This document shows, one piece after another, positions 1-10,382 of a stretch of DNA of 60,287 bases. The DNA lies in contig CACAYQ010000003.1 in NCBI GenBank assembly GCA_902536695.1, positions 1-60,287 on the forward strand, in the 5' to 3' direction. The notes beneath the pieces are model-generated. The model searched no databases. It was not told the origin of the DNA and saw only the letters and a list, made by a program, of their open reading frames with translations. Numbering within the stretch: position 1 is the stretch's first letter; every line of letters begins with the position of its first letter. The position numbers were made by a program, and so were the translations under genes. The DNA comes from an uncultured Bacteroidota bacterium (lineage in GTDB: Bacteria > Bacteroidota > Bacteroidia > Flavobacteriales_D > Parvicellaceae).

Positions 1-9
1 AGACCAAAA

Positions 10-363
10 TTAATTTAAGTGTAAGCTATCTTTCTTTGCCAATAAATCGATTTCCTCTTCAGGCCAATCTTCATCAGGTACACAACAATCTACAGGGCAA
101 ACAGCTGCACACTGGGGTTCTTCATGAAATCCTTTACACTCTGTACATTTGTCGGTGACAATAAAATAAACGTCCATGTCTACAGGTTCATTCGGATTAT
201 CTGAATCAACAGTGATCATTGAATTTTTTCCAGTGTAGGGACCTTTTAATGATGTTCCCTCGGAAAACTTCCATTCTGCACCACCTTCATAGATTGCCGT
301 ATTTGGACATTCAGGCTCGCAGGCACCGCAGTTTATACATTCATCAGTTATTTTTATGGCCAT
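10..363 (-). CDS. 4Fe-4S dicluster ferredoxin
   Basis: CxxCGxCxxxCP and CxxCxGF...CAxVCPVDCC cysteine motifs; start probably at the internal Met ([13 protein letters not shown]). Confidence 0.9.
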   Translation of the reverse strand: MAIKITDECINCGACEPECPNTAIYEGGAEWKFSEGTSLKGPYTGKNSMITVDSDNPNEPVDMDVYFIVTDKCTECKGFHEEPQCAAVCPVDCCVPDEDWPEEEIDLLAKKDSLHLN

Positions 364-405
364 TCTACAATGGTTTATATTTTTGTGCAAATATAGAAAT
401 TGAAT

Positions 406-1470
406 ATGACTACAAATACTTTTGTTGATAGAAAAGCTGCATTATCTCAGTGGGGAGCTTCACTAAGATGGTTGTTAAAATCAGAGGAGTGGAATGGTTA
501 TGAAATGGGAATTGAAGAAAGTATTTACAATGAATTTAAATCGGTAGTTGAATTAGCTAATGTTAAAAACCCCTGGTTTACAGAAAAAATGATCCATCAT
601 TCGTTATCTGTGTGGTCAGATCAGATTACACCAGAAAATATAGACAATTGGCTTAACAGTTACTCCATACCAAATCACTCTTCTTCTAAATCAGTATTGC
701 TCATTTTGGCAGGAAATTTACCTATGGTGGGATGGCATGACTTTATTTGTTGTTACCTATTAGGTTTTAAGGTAAAGATTAAACTATCAAAAAGTGACGA
801 TGTGATTATTCAATTTATGATTAAAATTCTTTCATTATTTTCCACTGATCTCATGAATCAGACTGAGATAGTTAATGGGAAAGTGAAAGATTATGATATT
901 GTTATAGCTACAGGAAGTAATAATACCAATAGATACTTTGAATATTATTTTGGAAAAACCCCGCACTTGTTTAGAAAAAATAGAACGTCAGTTGCAATAG
1001 TTGACAATCAAACCACAGAAAATGATCTGAACAAACTTTCTAAAGATGTCTTTGATTATTTTGGACTAGGTTGTAGATCTGTAACTAAGTTATATATAGA
1101 AAAAGGGTTTGATATCAATTCCATATTTAAATCCTTTTATCATGCTAAAGAGGTAATGAATCATGTGAAATACATGAACAATTACGATTATAACAAAGCC
1201 ATTTATTTACTAGAAGATATTTCATTTTTGGACAACGGGTTTATGATTCTTAGAGAAAATGAAAATTTACATTCACCCGTTAGTGTGGTCAATTATGAGT
1301 ATTTTGAAAACATAGTTGAATTGAACGAAAAATTAAAGTATATTCAAGACGAAATCCAATGCAGAGTTGGAATAGAAGGTGTAGCTTACGGAACAGCACA
1401 GAATCCCTCGCTTTCTGATTATGCTGATGGAGTGGACACCATACAATTTTTAATTAATAATTTAAATTAA
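406..1470 (+). CDS. acyl-CoA reductase (LuxC-like)
   Basis: LuxC-type acyl-CoA reductase features ([40 protein letters not shown]); next to ferredoxin as in many Bacteroidota. Confidence 0.8.
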   Translation: MTTNTFVDRKAALSQWGASLRWLLKSEEWNGYEMGIEESIYNEFKSVVELANVKNPWFTEKMIHHSLSVWSDQITPENIDNWLNSYSIPNHSSSKSVLLILAGNLPMVGWHDFICCYLLGFKVKIKLSKSDDVIIQFMIKILSLFSTDLMNQTEIVNGKVKDYDIVIATGSNNTNRYFEYYFGKTPHLFRKNRTSVAIVDNQTTENDLNKLSKDVFDYFGLGCRSVTKLYIEKGFDINSIFKSFYHAKEVMNHVKYMNNYDYNKAIYLLEDISFLDNGFMILRENENLHSPVSVVNYEYFENIVELNEKLKYIQDEIQCRVGIEGVAYGTAQNPSLSDYADGVDTIQFLINNLN

Positions 1471-1475
1471 TAGAC

Positions 1476-2039
1476 ATGAACGTAAATCAAATCCAAGAGA
1501 GATTAAAAGAAGGCAACAAAAGATACGTGAGTGATCTAGAAAACCCCTCAAGTGATAAGGAATTAAGAGGTTCTTTAACTGGAGGACAACAACCCTTTGC
1601 AATCGTATTAAGTTGTGCTGACTCTAGAGTTGTACCAGAAATGATATTTGACTGTAATATTGGAGAACTATTTGTAGTTAGGGTTGCGGGAAATATTGCG
1701 AATAAAAGTTCGATTGCGAGTATAGAATATGCAGTTGCTCACCTAAATTGTAAAATGATTTTAGTTTTAGGACATGAAAGTTGCGGAGCTGTTACCGCTG
1801 CAGTTAATGGAGGAGATAATGGGCCAAATTTAAATCACTTGACTGATCATATTGCAAATGCAGTACATGCTGGACAGGGCAAGGAACTTGCAGATGTAAT
1901 TAAAATTAATGCGGCTGACAACGCAAAAGCTTTAGCATCTAACAGTCAAATAATCGGTGATGCTGTTGTAAATAATAGCGTTGTGATAAAATCAGCATAC
2001 TATAATTTAGGAAGTGGAGTAGTTGATTTTATAGACTGA
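1476..2039 (+). CDS. beta-carbonic anhydrase
   Basis: CADSRVVPE, RVAGN, GHESCGAV motifs. Confidence 0.93.
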   Translation: MNVNQIQERLKEGNKRYVSDLENPSSDKELRGSLTGGQQPFAIVLSCADSRVVPEMIFDCNIGELFVVRVAGNIANKSSIASIEYAVAHLNCKMILVLGHESCGAVTAAVNGGDNGPNLNHLTDHIANAVHAGQGKELADVIKINAADNAKALASNSQIIGDAVVNNSVVIKSAYYNLGSGVVDFID

Positions 2040-2040
2040 A

Positions 2041-2529
2041 CTAGACTAAAAACACTTCATATTTTCCACTAGTTATTTTTACGGATATGTGTTCCTGAAG
2101 GGTAGTAGACAGTGTTAATCCAGCCCAATCAGCCTTTATAGGAAATGATCTATGTCTTCTGTCAATAAGAGAAATTGTTTTCATTCCAGCGATTTGCATT
2201 GATGTTAAATAAGCTGCTGCGTGCATTAACGTCTTTCCCGTGTTAAGCACATCGTCTATTAAGATCACTTTTTTGTTCTTTAAGTTTATAACTGGACTAA
2301 GTTCGATATTTTCAATTGCTGGAGTTTTTTTATTGACTTTTAACTCTACAAGAGAGATGTTAAATTCACCTTTTAATTTTTCTGTAAAATATTCAGCTAA
2401 TGAAAATCCATTTTTACTAATTCCAACTAATACAAGATTTTTTTCATTGAAATTATCTTCTATTATTTGATGAGTAATTCGTTGAAGTTTTTTTATGACT
2501 TCTTCATGATTTAAAATTTGATTTTTCAC
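2041..2529 (-). CDS. phosphoribosyltransferase family protein (PyrR-like)
   Basis: PRPP loop VILIDDVLNTGKTL. Confidence 0.8.
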   Translation of the reverse strand: MKNQILNHEEVIKKLQRITHQIIEDNFNEKNLVLVGISKNGFSLAEYFTEKLKGEFNISLVELKVNKKTPAIENIELSPVINLKNKKVILIDDVLNTGKTLMHAAAYLTSMQIAGMKTISLIDRRHRSFPIKADWAGLTLSTTLQEHISVKITSGKYEVFLV

Positions 2530-2550
2530 CTTACTTCTTTTTTATGAAAT

Positions 2551-5199
2551 TCAAAATCTTGCTACTAATTTAAGATTTAATCTTCTGGAAGTTAAAAAAC
2601 TAGGAACGGAATATTTTCTTCCACTTACATCGTTAATCCAAGTATAATTCGTTGTATTTGATATATCTAGTAGATTAAACACTTCAAAAGCAATCCACAT
2701 GGCATCTATTTTATGAATAATTGATTTTTTGCTGTATTTTGATTTGTCCGTGGTCGATTGAATTAAATCTTTCGAAAATCCAATATCAATTCTTCTATAG
2801 AGAGATGATCTGAGAGTATCTGAAAATCGTTCATTTCCTGGCGGCCCATAAGGTAAACGCGTTCCAAACAGAATATTTATGTTCAGTTTCATTGTACTCC
2901 ACTTTATTTTCTCTGTGTCCCAATCATCAGGCATCTCATCTTGAAAAAATAGAGAAAAGGATAACCTCTGATCAGTAGGTCTTGGAATGTAGCCTGGTTC
3001 AATAAAAGAACTATCAGTTGCAATATTGTCTATTGTATATCCAGGTACTATTTTTTCGCCATTTGCATTGAAATAATGATAGTACCCATCATTTGTGATA
3101 TCCTCTTTGGTTTGCAACCAACTTAATGAAGCATAGGACTGTATTCCTTTCACAAATTCACCATTAATTTTAAAGTCAATTCCTCTTGCATATCCTGTTG
3201 CGTTATTTTCTCCGTAATAATTTACTCTTACATTTTCTATTTCATAAGGAATAATATCATCTAGTAACTTGTAATATAACTCAGAACCTGCCTTAAATTT
3301 TCTTCCCCACATATCAAACACCATATCTCCTCCTAACACAAAGTGGATGGATTTCTGTGCTCTTATTCCAGGGTTTAATTCACCCGACAAATTTCTTGCT
3401 GCCCTGAAAAAAGGAGGTTGATAATAATAACCCGTAGCTGCTCTAAAAGTAATATTTCTTCTGTAATAGGCATTATTTTCAAATTTGTATATGGCAGGTT
3501 TCCATTTGAAGTTAATTCTTGGAGAAAATACAGTTTGTTGATTATAAGTCCAATGGTTTCCTCGAATTCCAACTGTCAAGGTGAAATAATCGTCATCAAA
3601 GAAACTGGTATCTACATGTTTTTTTTGTAGAGAATCATGGTTTAGAAGTTCAATTTTTCTTTGCTTATTAAATCGAATTCTGTGTTGAAGAAAACCTGTT
3701 ATTCTAGAAGAATTCATTTCTGTATTGGCATGAACAGCTTTGCTTAGCTCAAGATATTGGTATGGAATATTTGCTGGGTTAGTATAACCTATGCTGTCTG
3801 ACGGTTTGGGAGTGTTAAAACGAGATGAATCAATGTAATTCCATTCATTTATATTATTAGTGACATAATCTCGTTGGAATTTTACTCCCCAATTTGTTCT
3901 ACTGTTGTCTTGCTGAAAATCGCCTTTATGGTAAATATTATATACATTGGCTTTCAACTCATTTCTTGCGTGATTTAAAAATGCACCAACTCCTCTGTTG
4001 TAGGCGACTTCGCCATATTCGTCACTCCCCAAATCCCGTTCTAATTCATCAAGCCTGTATTCACCTAATACATCGAAAAATTCAGTCTCATCTGTATTAA
4101 AAGTGGATACAAAGTAATTCAGATTTAATTTCTCTGATACCTGATGCTTTAGCGTTAGTGCACTCATCCATGTTTTAAATTGAGTATTCTCTTGTCCTTC
4201 ATAATACACCGTAAATCTCAAGGCTTCATTTATACTTCCAAAATTAGTTTCTCTGTTTTCAGGTTGGACTGAGAATAGATTATTCGCTAGGCTACCGTAA
4301 TAGCTTAATTTTATATCCTCGTTTACTTGATAGTTGATTAATCCTTGTACATCTGTAAATCGTGGCTTATATTCTCCTTTTGTATCCAAGACTCCTAATA
4401 AGTAAGCATTAGTTCTGTATCGAACACCCACATTGTAATTTAGTCTATTGTTTATTTTATCTTGAATTTGAAATTGTGCACCAAGTAAACTAGTTGTAAT
4501 ATTTGCTCCAAATGATTTTGGTTCTCTGTAAGTAATGTCTAATACACTAGAAAGTTTATCCCCATAAATGGCATCAAAACCACCTGCTGAAAAAAGGATG
4601 TTTTCAATCATAGAGGGATTTATAAAACTCAGTCCTTCTTGTTGCCCAGATCGAGCTAAAAATGGTCGGTATACTTCAATTCCGTTTACATATATTAAGT
4701 TTTCATCAAAGTTGCCTCCCCTTACATTAAATCCTGAAGATAATTCATTGTTTTGTCGTACTCCAAAACCTATGGATGAAAGCAGACCTTCAATATTTGA
4801 ACTCGGAAGAGCCACGTTTGAGGCATCAATAGTGGGTAATAATTCTATTGGTGAACTACCTGGGTCTACATATTCTACTTCTAGCGTTTTTAGGGTTTTG
4901 TTTTTAAGTTTAACATTTAATTCTATGTCATTTTTTGCCGATATTTTTTTCTCTACCTTTTTATAATTTACGTGAGAAAAATATATGGATACTTTTTTTT
5001 CTGTTGGGATATTTAATTGGTATTCTCCTTTATCGTTTGAAGTGGTTCCTTTATTGTGGTAGGGTTCTATTACACTTACATCACGAATTGGGTTCCCCTT
5101 TTCGTCTTTGATTACTCCACTAATTTTGATCGTTTGAGCCTGCATGAAAGCGCATATAAACGAGAAAAAAGCAATAGAAAATAATCGATTTAGCGTCAT
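2551..5199 (-). CDS. TonB-dependent receptor with carboxypeptidase-like regulatory domain
   Basis: GVIKDEKGNPIRDVSV regulatory domain, plug (GFNVRGGNFDENLIYVNGIEVYRP), beta-barrel C-terminus; start probably at MTLNRLF. Confidence 0.88.
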   Translation of the reverse strand: MTLNRLFSIAFFSFICAFMQAQTIKISGVIKDEKGNPIRDVSVIEPYHNKGTTSNDKGEYQLNIPTEKKVSIYFSHVNYKKVEKKISAKNDIELNVKLKNKTLKTLEVEYVDPGSSPIELLPTIDASNVALPSSNIEGLLSSIGFGVRQNNELSSGFNVRGGNFDENLIYVNGIEVYRPFLARSGQQEGLSFINPSMIENILFSAGGFDAIYGDKLSSVLDITYREPKSFGANITTSLLGAQFQIQDKINNRLNYNVGVRYRTNAYLLGVLDTKGEYKPRFTDVQGLINYQVNEDIKLSYYGSLANNLFSVQPENRETNFGSINEALRFTVYYEGQENTQFKTWMSALTLKHQVSEKLNLNYFVSTFNTDETEFFDVLGEYRLDELERDLGSDEYGEVAYNRGVGAFLNHARNELKANVYNIYHKGDFQQDNSRTNWGVKFQRDYVTNNINEWNYIDSSRFNTPKPSDSIGYTNPANIPYQYLELSKAVHANTEMNSSRITGFLQHRIRFNKQRKIELLNHDSLQKKHVDTSFFDDDYFTLTVGIRGNHWTYNQQTVFSPRINFKWKPAIYKFENNAYYRRNITFRAATGYYYQPPFFRAARNLSGELNPGIRAQKSIHFVLGGDMVFDMWGRKFKAGSELYYKLLDDIIPYEIENVRVNYYGENNATGYARGIDFKINGEFVKGIQSYASLSWLQTKEDITNDGYYHYFNANGEKIVPGYTIDNIATDSSFIEPGYIPRPTDQRLSFSLFFQDEMPDDWDTEKIKWSTMKLNINILFGTRLPYGPPGNERFSDTLRSSLYRRIDIGFSKDLIQSTTDKSKYSKKSIIHKIDAMWIAFEVFNLLDISNTTNYTWINDVSGRKYSVPSFLTSRRLNLKLVARF

Positions 5200-5201
5200 G
5201 T

Positions 5202-5825
5202 CTAATTTTTGAAATCCCCTCTTTTCCAAGCCTCGATAAATTTTGCCCAAGCAATTGGATTTAACAAATTGTTCGGTGGGTATTGACCAGCATAATATAA
5301 TTTACTTTGTATTTGCTGTTGTTGCCATTTGAAATTTAATCCACCATCCATCGGAGTGAACTGCATCCTTTCATTAAGTTGAGATCTGGACAAGTTTTTC
5401 ATTGCTCTTTTATAGTCATCATTTGGAATTTCTGTTTCTACAAAAGCTTTTGCAAATTGTTCTTTTGATGGCCATGGATATACAACGGCTGTTTTAAGCA
5501 AAATAGTATCTTGGAATAGAACCTGAATGAGAGAGTATTTATTTGTTGATAACGTGTCAGGTATGACAAAAGATGTTTTTTTATACCCAATACAACTGAA
5601 ATTTATAGTATCGCCCTTGTTAGCTACAAAAGAGAAATAGCCAAAATAATCTGATGTGGTTCCTCTTTTAGTCTTTTTATCGATGATGCTGCAATAGGGG
5701 ACAGGTTGCAAACTGTCTTGTGAAATTACAACTCCACTAAACTGAATTAAATTGGTTTGTGAAACTGAATTTTTGGTAATTCCAAAAAGCATTACTAGTA
5801 TGATACAACTGTAAACTCGGATCAA
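5202..5825 (-). CDS. carboxypeptidase-like regulatory domain-containing protein
   Basis: signal peptide; FSGVVISQDSLQPVPYCSIIDKKTKRGTTSDYFGYFSFVANKGDTINFSCIGYK. Confidence 0.75.
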   Translation of the reverse strand: MIRVYSCIILVMLFGITKNSVSQTNLIQFSGVVISQDSLQPVPYCSIIDKKTKRGTTSDYFGYFSFVANKGDTINFSCIGYKKTSFVIPDTLSTNKYSLIQVLFQDTILLKTAVVYPWPSKEQFAKAFVETEIPNDDYKRAMKNLSRSQLNERMQFTPMDGGLNFKWQQQQIQSKLYYAGQYPPNNLLNPIAWAKFIEAWKRGDFKN

Positions 5826-5854
5826 TTTTTAAATTTAATCATGTAAATTTAAAG

Positions 5855-6913
5855 ATGCTAAGTTTTAAATTGATATCAGCTAAACTGTTTTTTGTCATTT
5901 TTTGTGTATTACAGGGTTCATCGCAAATTATTTACCCAATTGCTAACTACAGTTCTGTTGGTGATATTGCTTACAGGTCTAACTTTAATCCAGATTTAAA
6001 CTTAGATTTTTATGCTGCTGGTCCAAACTTTAATTGGGATTTTTCATCTATTCTATATTTAGGTCAAGATTCTTTGGTAAACTCTGAAGTTAATCAAACC
6101 CCATTTGCTTATCAACTCTTTTTTAATAATATTTTTTTGTACCCAAACCATGTAGCCAATTTTGCCCAAAAAGGATTGGACATAGATGCAGTACCTAATT
6201 TACAAATAACAGACCGATTTGATTACTTTCGAACCTCCTCATCTAGTTTAAAAAAAGTAGGTTTTGGTGCAAATATTAATGGACTACCAGCTTCAGTTCG
6301 ATATGATACGATTGAAACCATATATAATTTTCCTCTTTCCTACGGAGATGCTGACTCTTCTAGGGCATATTATCTAGCTTCTTTACCATCGCTAGGCGCC
6401 TATGGACAATGGATAAGAAGAGAGTATGAGGTGGATGGCTGGGGTTCATTACAAACTCCTTTTCAAACTTATGACGTCATTAGAGTACGAACTACAATAA
6501 AACAAAGAGATACTTTATATGTGGATCAGTTTCAATTTGGAACCACATTTGATCAACCCGATATCACCTTATTACAATGGTTTAGTTTAAATGAAGGATT
6601 CCCTGTCTTAGAAGTGTCTTTTCAAGGTGGATTTCCTATTCAGTCATGGTATTTAGATCAATTACATGTTGGAGTTAATGATAAGGAAAAAGACATAACT
6701 TGTTATCCAAATCCAACAACAGATAGGGTTTCTTTCAATGCTAATAATCTCTCCAAAGGATTTATAGTTGAATTGCTGGATGGGGTTGGAAATCAAATTT
6801 TTTCTTGCGAAGAATGCCTTTCTATTTCATTAGGTCACCTGAGCAATGGGATTTATATTGTAAAAGTGTACTCAAATAAAGATCAAGAAGTTTTTAGGAT
6901 ATTAAAACAGTAA
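5855..6913 (+). CDS. T9SS type A sorting domain-containing protein
   Basis: signal peptide; C-terminal CYPNPTTDRVSFN...GIYIVKVYS sorting domain. Confidence 0.8.
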   Translation: MLSFKLISAKLFFVIFCVLQGSSQIIYPIANYSSVGDIAYRSNFNPDLNLDFYAAGPNFNWDFSSILYLGQDSLVNSEVNQTPFAYQLFFNNIFLYPNHVANFAQKGLDIDAVPNLQITDRFDYFRTSSSSLKKVGFGANINGLPASVRYDTIETIYNFPLSYGDADSSRAYYLASLPSLGAYGQWIRREYEVDGWGSLQTPFQTYDVIRVRTTIKQRDTLYVDQFQFGTTFDQPDITLLQWFSLNEGFPVLEVSFQGGFPIQSWYLDQLHVGVNDKEKDITCYPNPTTDRVSFNANNLSKGFIVELLDGVGNQIFSCEECLSISLGHLSNGIYIVKVYSNKDQEVFRILKQ

Positions 6914-7115
6914 AACCCCAATGCCAATTCATAAAATGAGGATAACAACATTTTAATATTTATTATTTGATTGACGGTGATCCCCTAAAACAATTTCTGT
7001 AGAGACATTAAAAGATAGAATATAATTTAGATAGGCTATAAAATATTTTCCAAATAGATCTGCTAAAGCTCATACAGGTATTACACTTAATATCAAAACA
7101 GTAATGAGCTTTAAT

Positions 7116-7868
7116 TCAAATTAATTTTTGAGCCCACAAAATTAATCTTTCGCTGTTAGTATGATAGTTTTCAAGTTCATAATTTCCAAACGTAGAGTGA
7201 ATAGTGTAGCCTGTTTTCAATAGCATTTCCTCAAAATCATTTAAATCAAATAGTTGTACTTTTTCATTGAAATGAAATTGTTTATTTCCATCCTTAATTT
7301 TAATTTTTTTAAGAATAAAATTTCCGGATATACATTTTTCAATATTAAAATGAACATCATTAATTCTTTTTTCTTCGGAGCTAAATTTATCATTTCTAAT
7401 GACATCAGGGTTTAAGAAATCAACTAGTAGATGACCGTTTTTTTTGAGTTGTTGATGAACACATTTTAGTACATCTAAATTTTCTTCAATGGTGTTAAAA
7501 TAACCAAAGCTTGTAAACAGGTTGAAAACGTAATCATATTTTGTATTGTGATTGAAATTTCTCATGTCACCTATGAAGAATTTCATGTTATCTTTTTTAG
7601 TTGAATTAGCAATTTTGATGTTGTTTTTAGATAAATCTAAGCCATGCACAGAGTTGAAAAAAGAGCTCATCTTTAAAGCATGCCTTCCTTTTCCACACCC
7701 TAAATCCAATACGGTAGCCTCAGGATCAAGTTTTAATTTTTGGACTATATTTTTAATGAATAAATCAGCTTCATTTTGACTTCTGTTTTGATATAGAAGG
7801 TGATAATATTCAGAATTGAACCAATCTTCAAACCATTCATTTTTTTTCACTCTTTCATTTTTATCCAA
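7116..7868 (-). CDS. class I SAM-dependent methyltransferase
   Basis: VLDLGCGKGRHAL motif I. Confidence 0.88.
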   Translation of the reverse strand: MDKNERVKKNEWFEDWFNSEYYHLLYQNRSQNEADLFIKNIVQKLKLDPEATVLDLGCGKGRHALKMSSFFNSVHGLDLSKNNIKIANSTKKDNMKFFIGDMRNFNHNTKYDYVFNLFTSFGYFNTIEENLDVLKCVHQQLKKNGHLLVDFLNPDVIRNDKFSSEEKRINDVHFNIEKCISGNFILKKIKIKDGNKQFHFNEKVQLFDLNDFEEMLLKTGYTIHSTFGNYELENYHTNSERLILWAQKLI

Positions 7869-7943
7869 AACTAGTATTTTAATTAGTTAGATCGTCCTAT
7901 TTAGTGCTAGAGCTAATAACAATTTATTATATTTGCATCTGTA

Positions 7944-8504
7944 ATGAACACGGATATTTTTGATTTATATAAATTGATGGAAAGAGATTATGTTCTCTTG
8001 GCCTTTAAAGGTTCTATCACTTCTGAGCTTTTAAGCTCAGTTTTTCAAATTATGGAGTCAAAAATGGAAGATTTACAAGATTCACCTAAAATAAGAAAAC
8101 GAGTATTCAATGTATTAGTTGAATGTTTACAAAATCTTTATCATCACATAGATGAATTTGAAATAGTTGGATCACCCGAAGAGCTTGCTGAAAAAAAGTC
8201 CGCTATTTTCAGTATTAGTAGAACCCCAGAGTCCTATGATATAGTCACAGGAAACTACATTGATCAGGCTAATGTAAAAGACATTTCCCAGAAAATTGAA
8301 TACATTAATTCTCTTGACAAAGATGAATTAAAAGCGTATTACAAAGAGGTGCTAAACAATGGGGTGTTGAGTAAAAAAGGTGGGGGTGGCTTAGGTCTTA
8401 TTGATATAGCAAGAAGATCGGGATCAAAATTAGATTACAATATCAGAGAAATTAGCGATAGTTTTTCTTTCTTTACATTAACAGTTAAAATTTTAAAAAA
8501 ATAG
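7944..8504 (+). CDS. SiaB family protein kinase
   Basis: SiaB-like ATPase/kinase (LVECLQNLYHHID, KKGGGGLGLIDIARRSG) directly upstream of a DUF1987/SiaC gene. Confidence 0.8.
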   Translation: MNTDIFDLYKLMERDYVLLAFKGSITSELLSSVFQIMESKMEDLQDSPKIRKRVFNVLVECLQNLYHHIDEFEIVGSPEELAEKKSAIFSISRTPESYDIVTGNYIDQANVKDISQKIEYINSLDKDELKAYYKEVLNNGVLSKKGGGGLGLIDIARRSGSKLDYNIREISDSFSFFTLTVKILKK

Positions 8505-8508
8505 AACC

Positions 8509-8883
8509 ATGGGAGATTTTATATTAGAAGGGTCAGCTAAAACACCAGTAGTAGAACTAAAAAGCAGTGGTGATTTGCTTTTGAAAGGTAGATCTATTCC
8601 AGAAAATTCAATTGAATTTTACAAGCCAATAATTGATTGGATTGATTCTTATAGTCAATCTGTAAGCGAAAAAACTGTTTTAAGTGTTCAACTGGAATAT
8701 TTCAATACCAGTTCCTCTAAATGTATACTAGATGTATTTAAAAAATTAGAATCTTTAAGTGGAACTAATGTGGAAGTTAAATGGTATTATGAAGAAGATG
8801 ACGAGGATATGTTAGAAGCAGGTGAAGATTATGAAGCCATTATTGATTTACCTTTTGAAATGATTGAAGTAGAAGAAATCTAA
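8509..8883 (+). CDS. DUF1987 / SiaC family regulatory phosphoprotein
   Basis: small acidic protein with GRSIPENSIEFYKPIIDWI and FNTSSSKCILDVFKKLE. Confidence 0.83.
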   Translation: MGDFILEGSAKTPVVELKSSGDLLLKGRSIPENSIEFYKPIIDWIDSYSQSVSEKTVLSVQLEYFNTSSSKCILDVFKKLESLSGTNVEVKWYYEEDDEDMLEAGEDYEAIIDLPFEMIEVEEI

Positions 8884-8907
8884 TATTAACCATATTTAGT
8901 TAATTTT

Positions 8908-8938
8908 AAGGCTGTCATTCACGACAGCCTTTTTTTTT
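8908..8938 (+). terminator. Rho-independent terminator
   Basis: AAGGCTGTC-attcac-GACAGCCTT followed by T run. Confidence 0.85.
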
Positions 8939-9625
8939 ATGAAAAATTATATTATTTCCATAGATGGCCATTCAGGATGTGGAAAAAGTACTCTAGCTAA
9001 AAAACTAGCTTTAGAGTTGCGGTACACCTACGTTGATACTGGTGCTATGTATAGAGCGGTAGCTCTTTTTGCTCTTCAAAATGGTTTGATAGATGAAAAA
9101 GGTAAATTAAAAGCGGATGCAATCAATGAGGTAGAAAAACTAGTAATTGATTTTACCGAGCCAAATGAACAGGGGGAGAGTTATATTCAATTGAATGGTC
9201 TCGTTGTGGAAAAAGAAATTAGATCCATTGAGGTTTCTGACAGAGTAAGCGAAGTTAGTAAACATGAATTCATCAGAAGAAAATTAGTATTAATTCAACA
9301 AAAATTCGGTAAAGAACAAAATATAGTAATGGATGGAAGAGATATAGGAACAGTAGTTTTTCCAAATGCCGATATCAAATTTTGGATAAAGGCATCTGCT
9401 CAAAAAAGAGCAGAAAGAAGGTGGGAAGAGTATAAGTCCAAGGGTGAGTATGTTGAATTTCAAAAAGTACTTGATAATATTATTTCAAGAGACAAGCAAG
9501 ATTCTAACAGAGAAGTAAGTCCCCTAAAAAAACCAAAAGGAGCAATTGAGATAGACACTTCTAATATTAATATAGAGCAGACTTGTGATTTGGCATTGTC
9601 CTATGTAAAAAAATTATTACCCTAG
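8939..9625 (+). CDS. cmk: (d)CMP kinase
   Basis: SIDGHSGCGKSTLAKKLA; VDTGAMYRA; MDGRDIGTVVFP. Confidence 0.95.
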   Translation: MKNYIISIDGHSGCGKSTLAKKLALELRYTYVDTGAMYRAVALFALQNGLIDEKGKLKADAINEVEKLVIDFTEPNEQGESYIQLNGLVVEKEIRSIEVSDRVSEVSKHEFIRRKLVLIQQKFGKEQNIVMDGRDIGTVVFPNADIKFWIKASAQKRAERRWEEYKSKGEYVEFQKVLDNIISRDKQDSNREVSPLKKPKGAIEIDTSNINIEQTCDLALSYVKKLLP

Positions 9626-9629
9626 CTAA

Positions 9630-10382
9630 ATGCGATATTTTTTTGAAATAGCATTCAATGGTAAACCTTATCACGGCTGGCAGATTCAAGAAAACGCGAT
9701 TACCGTTCAACAAATAGTTCAAGAAAAACTTCAACTTATTTACAAAAATGAAAAACCGATTGTTACTGGTTGTGGGAGGACAGATGCAGGTGTACATGCA
9801 GAACAGTTTTTTTTTCATGTGGATATTTCCACCATTGTAAACCTTGATAAGTGCTGTTTTCAAATAAATAATATGTTGCCGATTGAAATACAGTTAAAGA
9901 ATATATATCTTGTAAAAGATGATGCTCACGCCAGATTTGATGCCTTGAGCAGAACGTATGAATACCGTTTTACCACCCTTAAATCACCATTTAATACAGG
10001 ATTTGTAGCCTACATCTCTGGAAAAATCAATGTAAATAGCATGAACGAGTGCTGTGAAATGATTAAAGGTAAACATGATTTTACTTCGTTTAGTAAAACT
10101 CATACTGATGTAAATCACTTTTTCTGTGAGATTTTAGAGGCCGAATGGATTAAAAAAGATGAACAAATTATTTTCCGGGTGAAAGCCAACCGATTTTTGA
10201 GAAATATGGTTAGGGCATTAGTTGGAACGATGGTTTTGGTTGGAAAAGAAAAAATTTCTTCGTCTGATTTTGAAAAAATCTTGATGTCAAAGGATCGAAC
10301 TAATGCTGGTCCTTCTGCGAAAGCGCACGGATTGTTTCTAACGAATATCTCATATCCAAATCAGATTTATGTCAAAGAGTAA
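9630..10382 (+). CDS. truA: tRNA pseudouridine(38-40) synthase TruA
   Basis: FNGKPYHGWQIQ, GCGRTDAGVHA, RFLRNMVRALVGT. Confidence 0.95.
   Translation: MRYFFEIAFNGKPYHGWQIQENAITVQQIVQEKLQLIYKNEKPIVTGCGRTDAGVHAEQFFFHVDISTIVNLDKCCFQINNMLPIEIQLKNIYLVKDDAHARFDALSRTYEYRFTTLKSPFNTGFVAYISGKINVNSMNECCEMIKGKHDFTSFSKTHTDVNHFFCEILEAEWIKKDEQIIFRVKANRFLRNMVRALVGTMVLVGKEKISSSDFEKILMSKDRTNAGPSAKAHGLFLTNISYPNQIYVKE

Noticed and set aside
400-1470. LuxC-like gene as evidence for bioluminescence
   Set aside because: Acyl-CoA reductases of this family next to ferredoxin are common in Bacteroidota; no luxAB/D/E genes present.
9567-9863. 98-aa minus-strand ORF and other antisense ORFs inside cmk/truA, uvrA, cobT, TonB receptors and similar genes
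   Set aside because: Antisense shadows of strongly supported genes.
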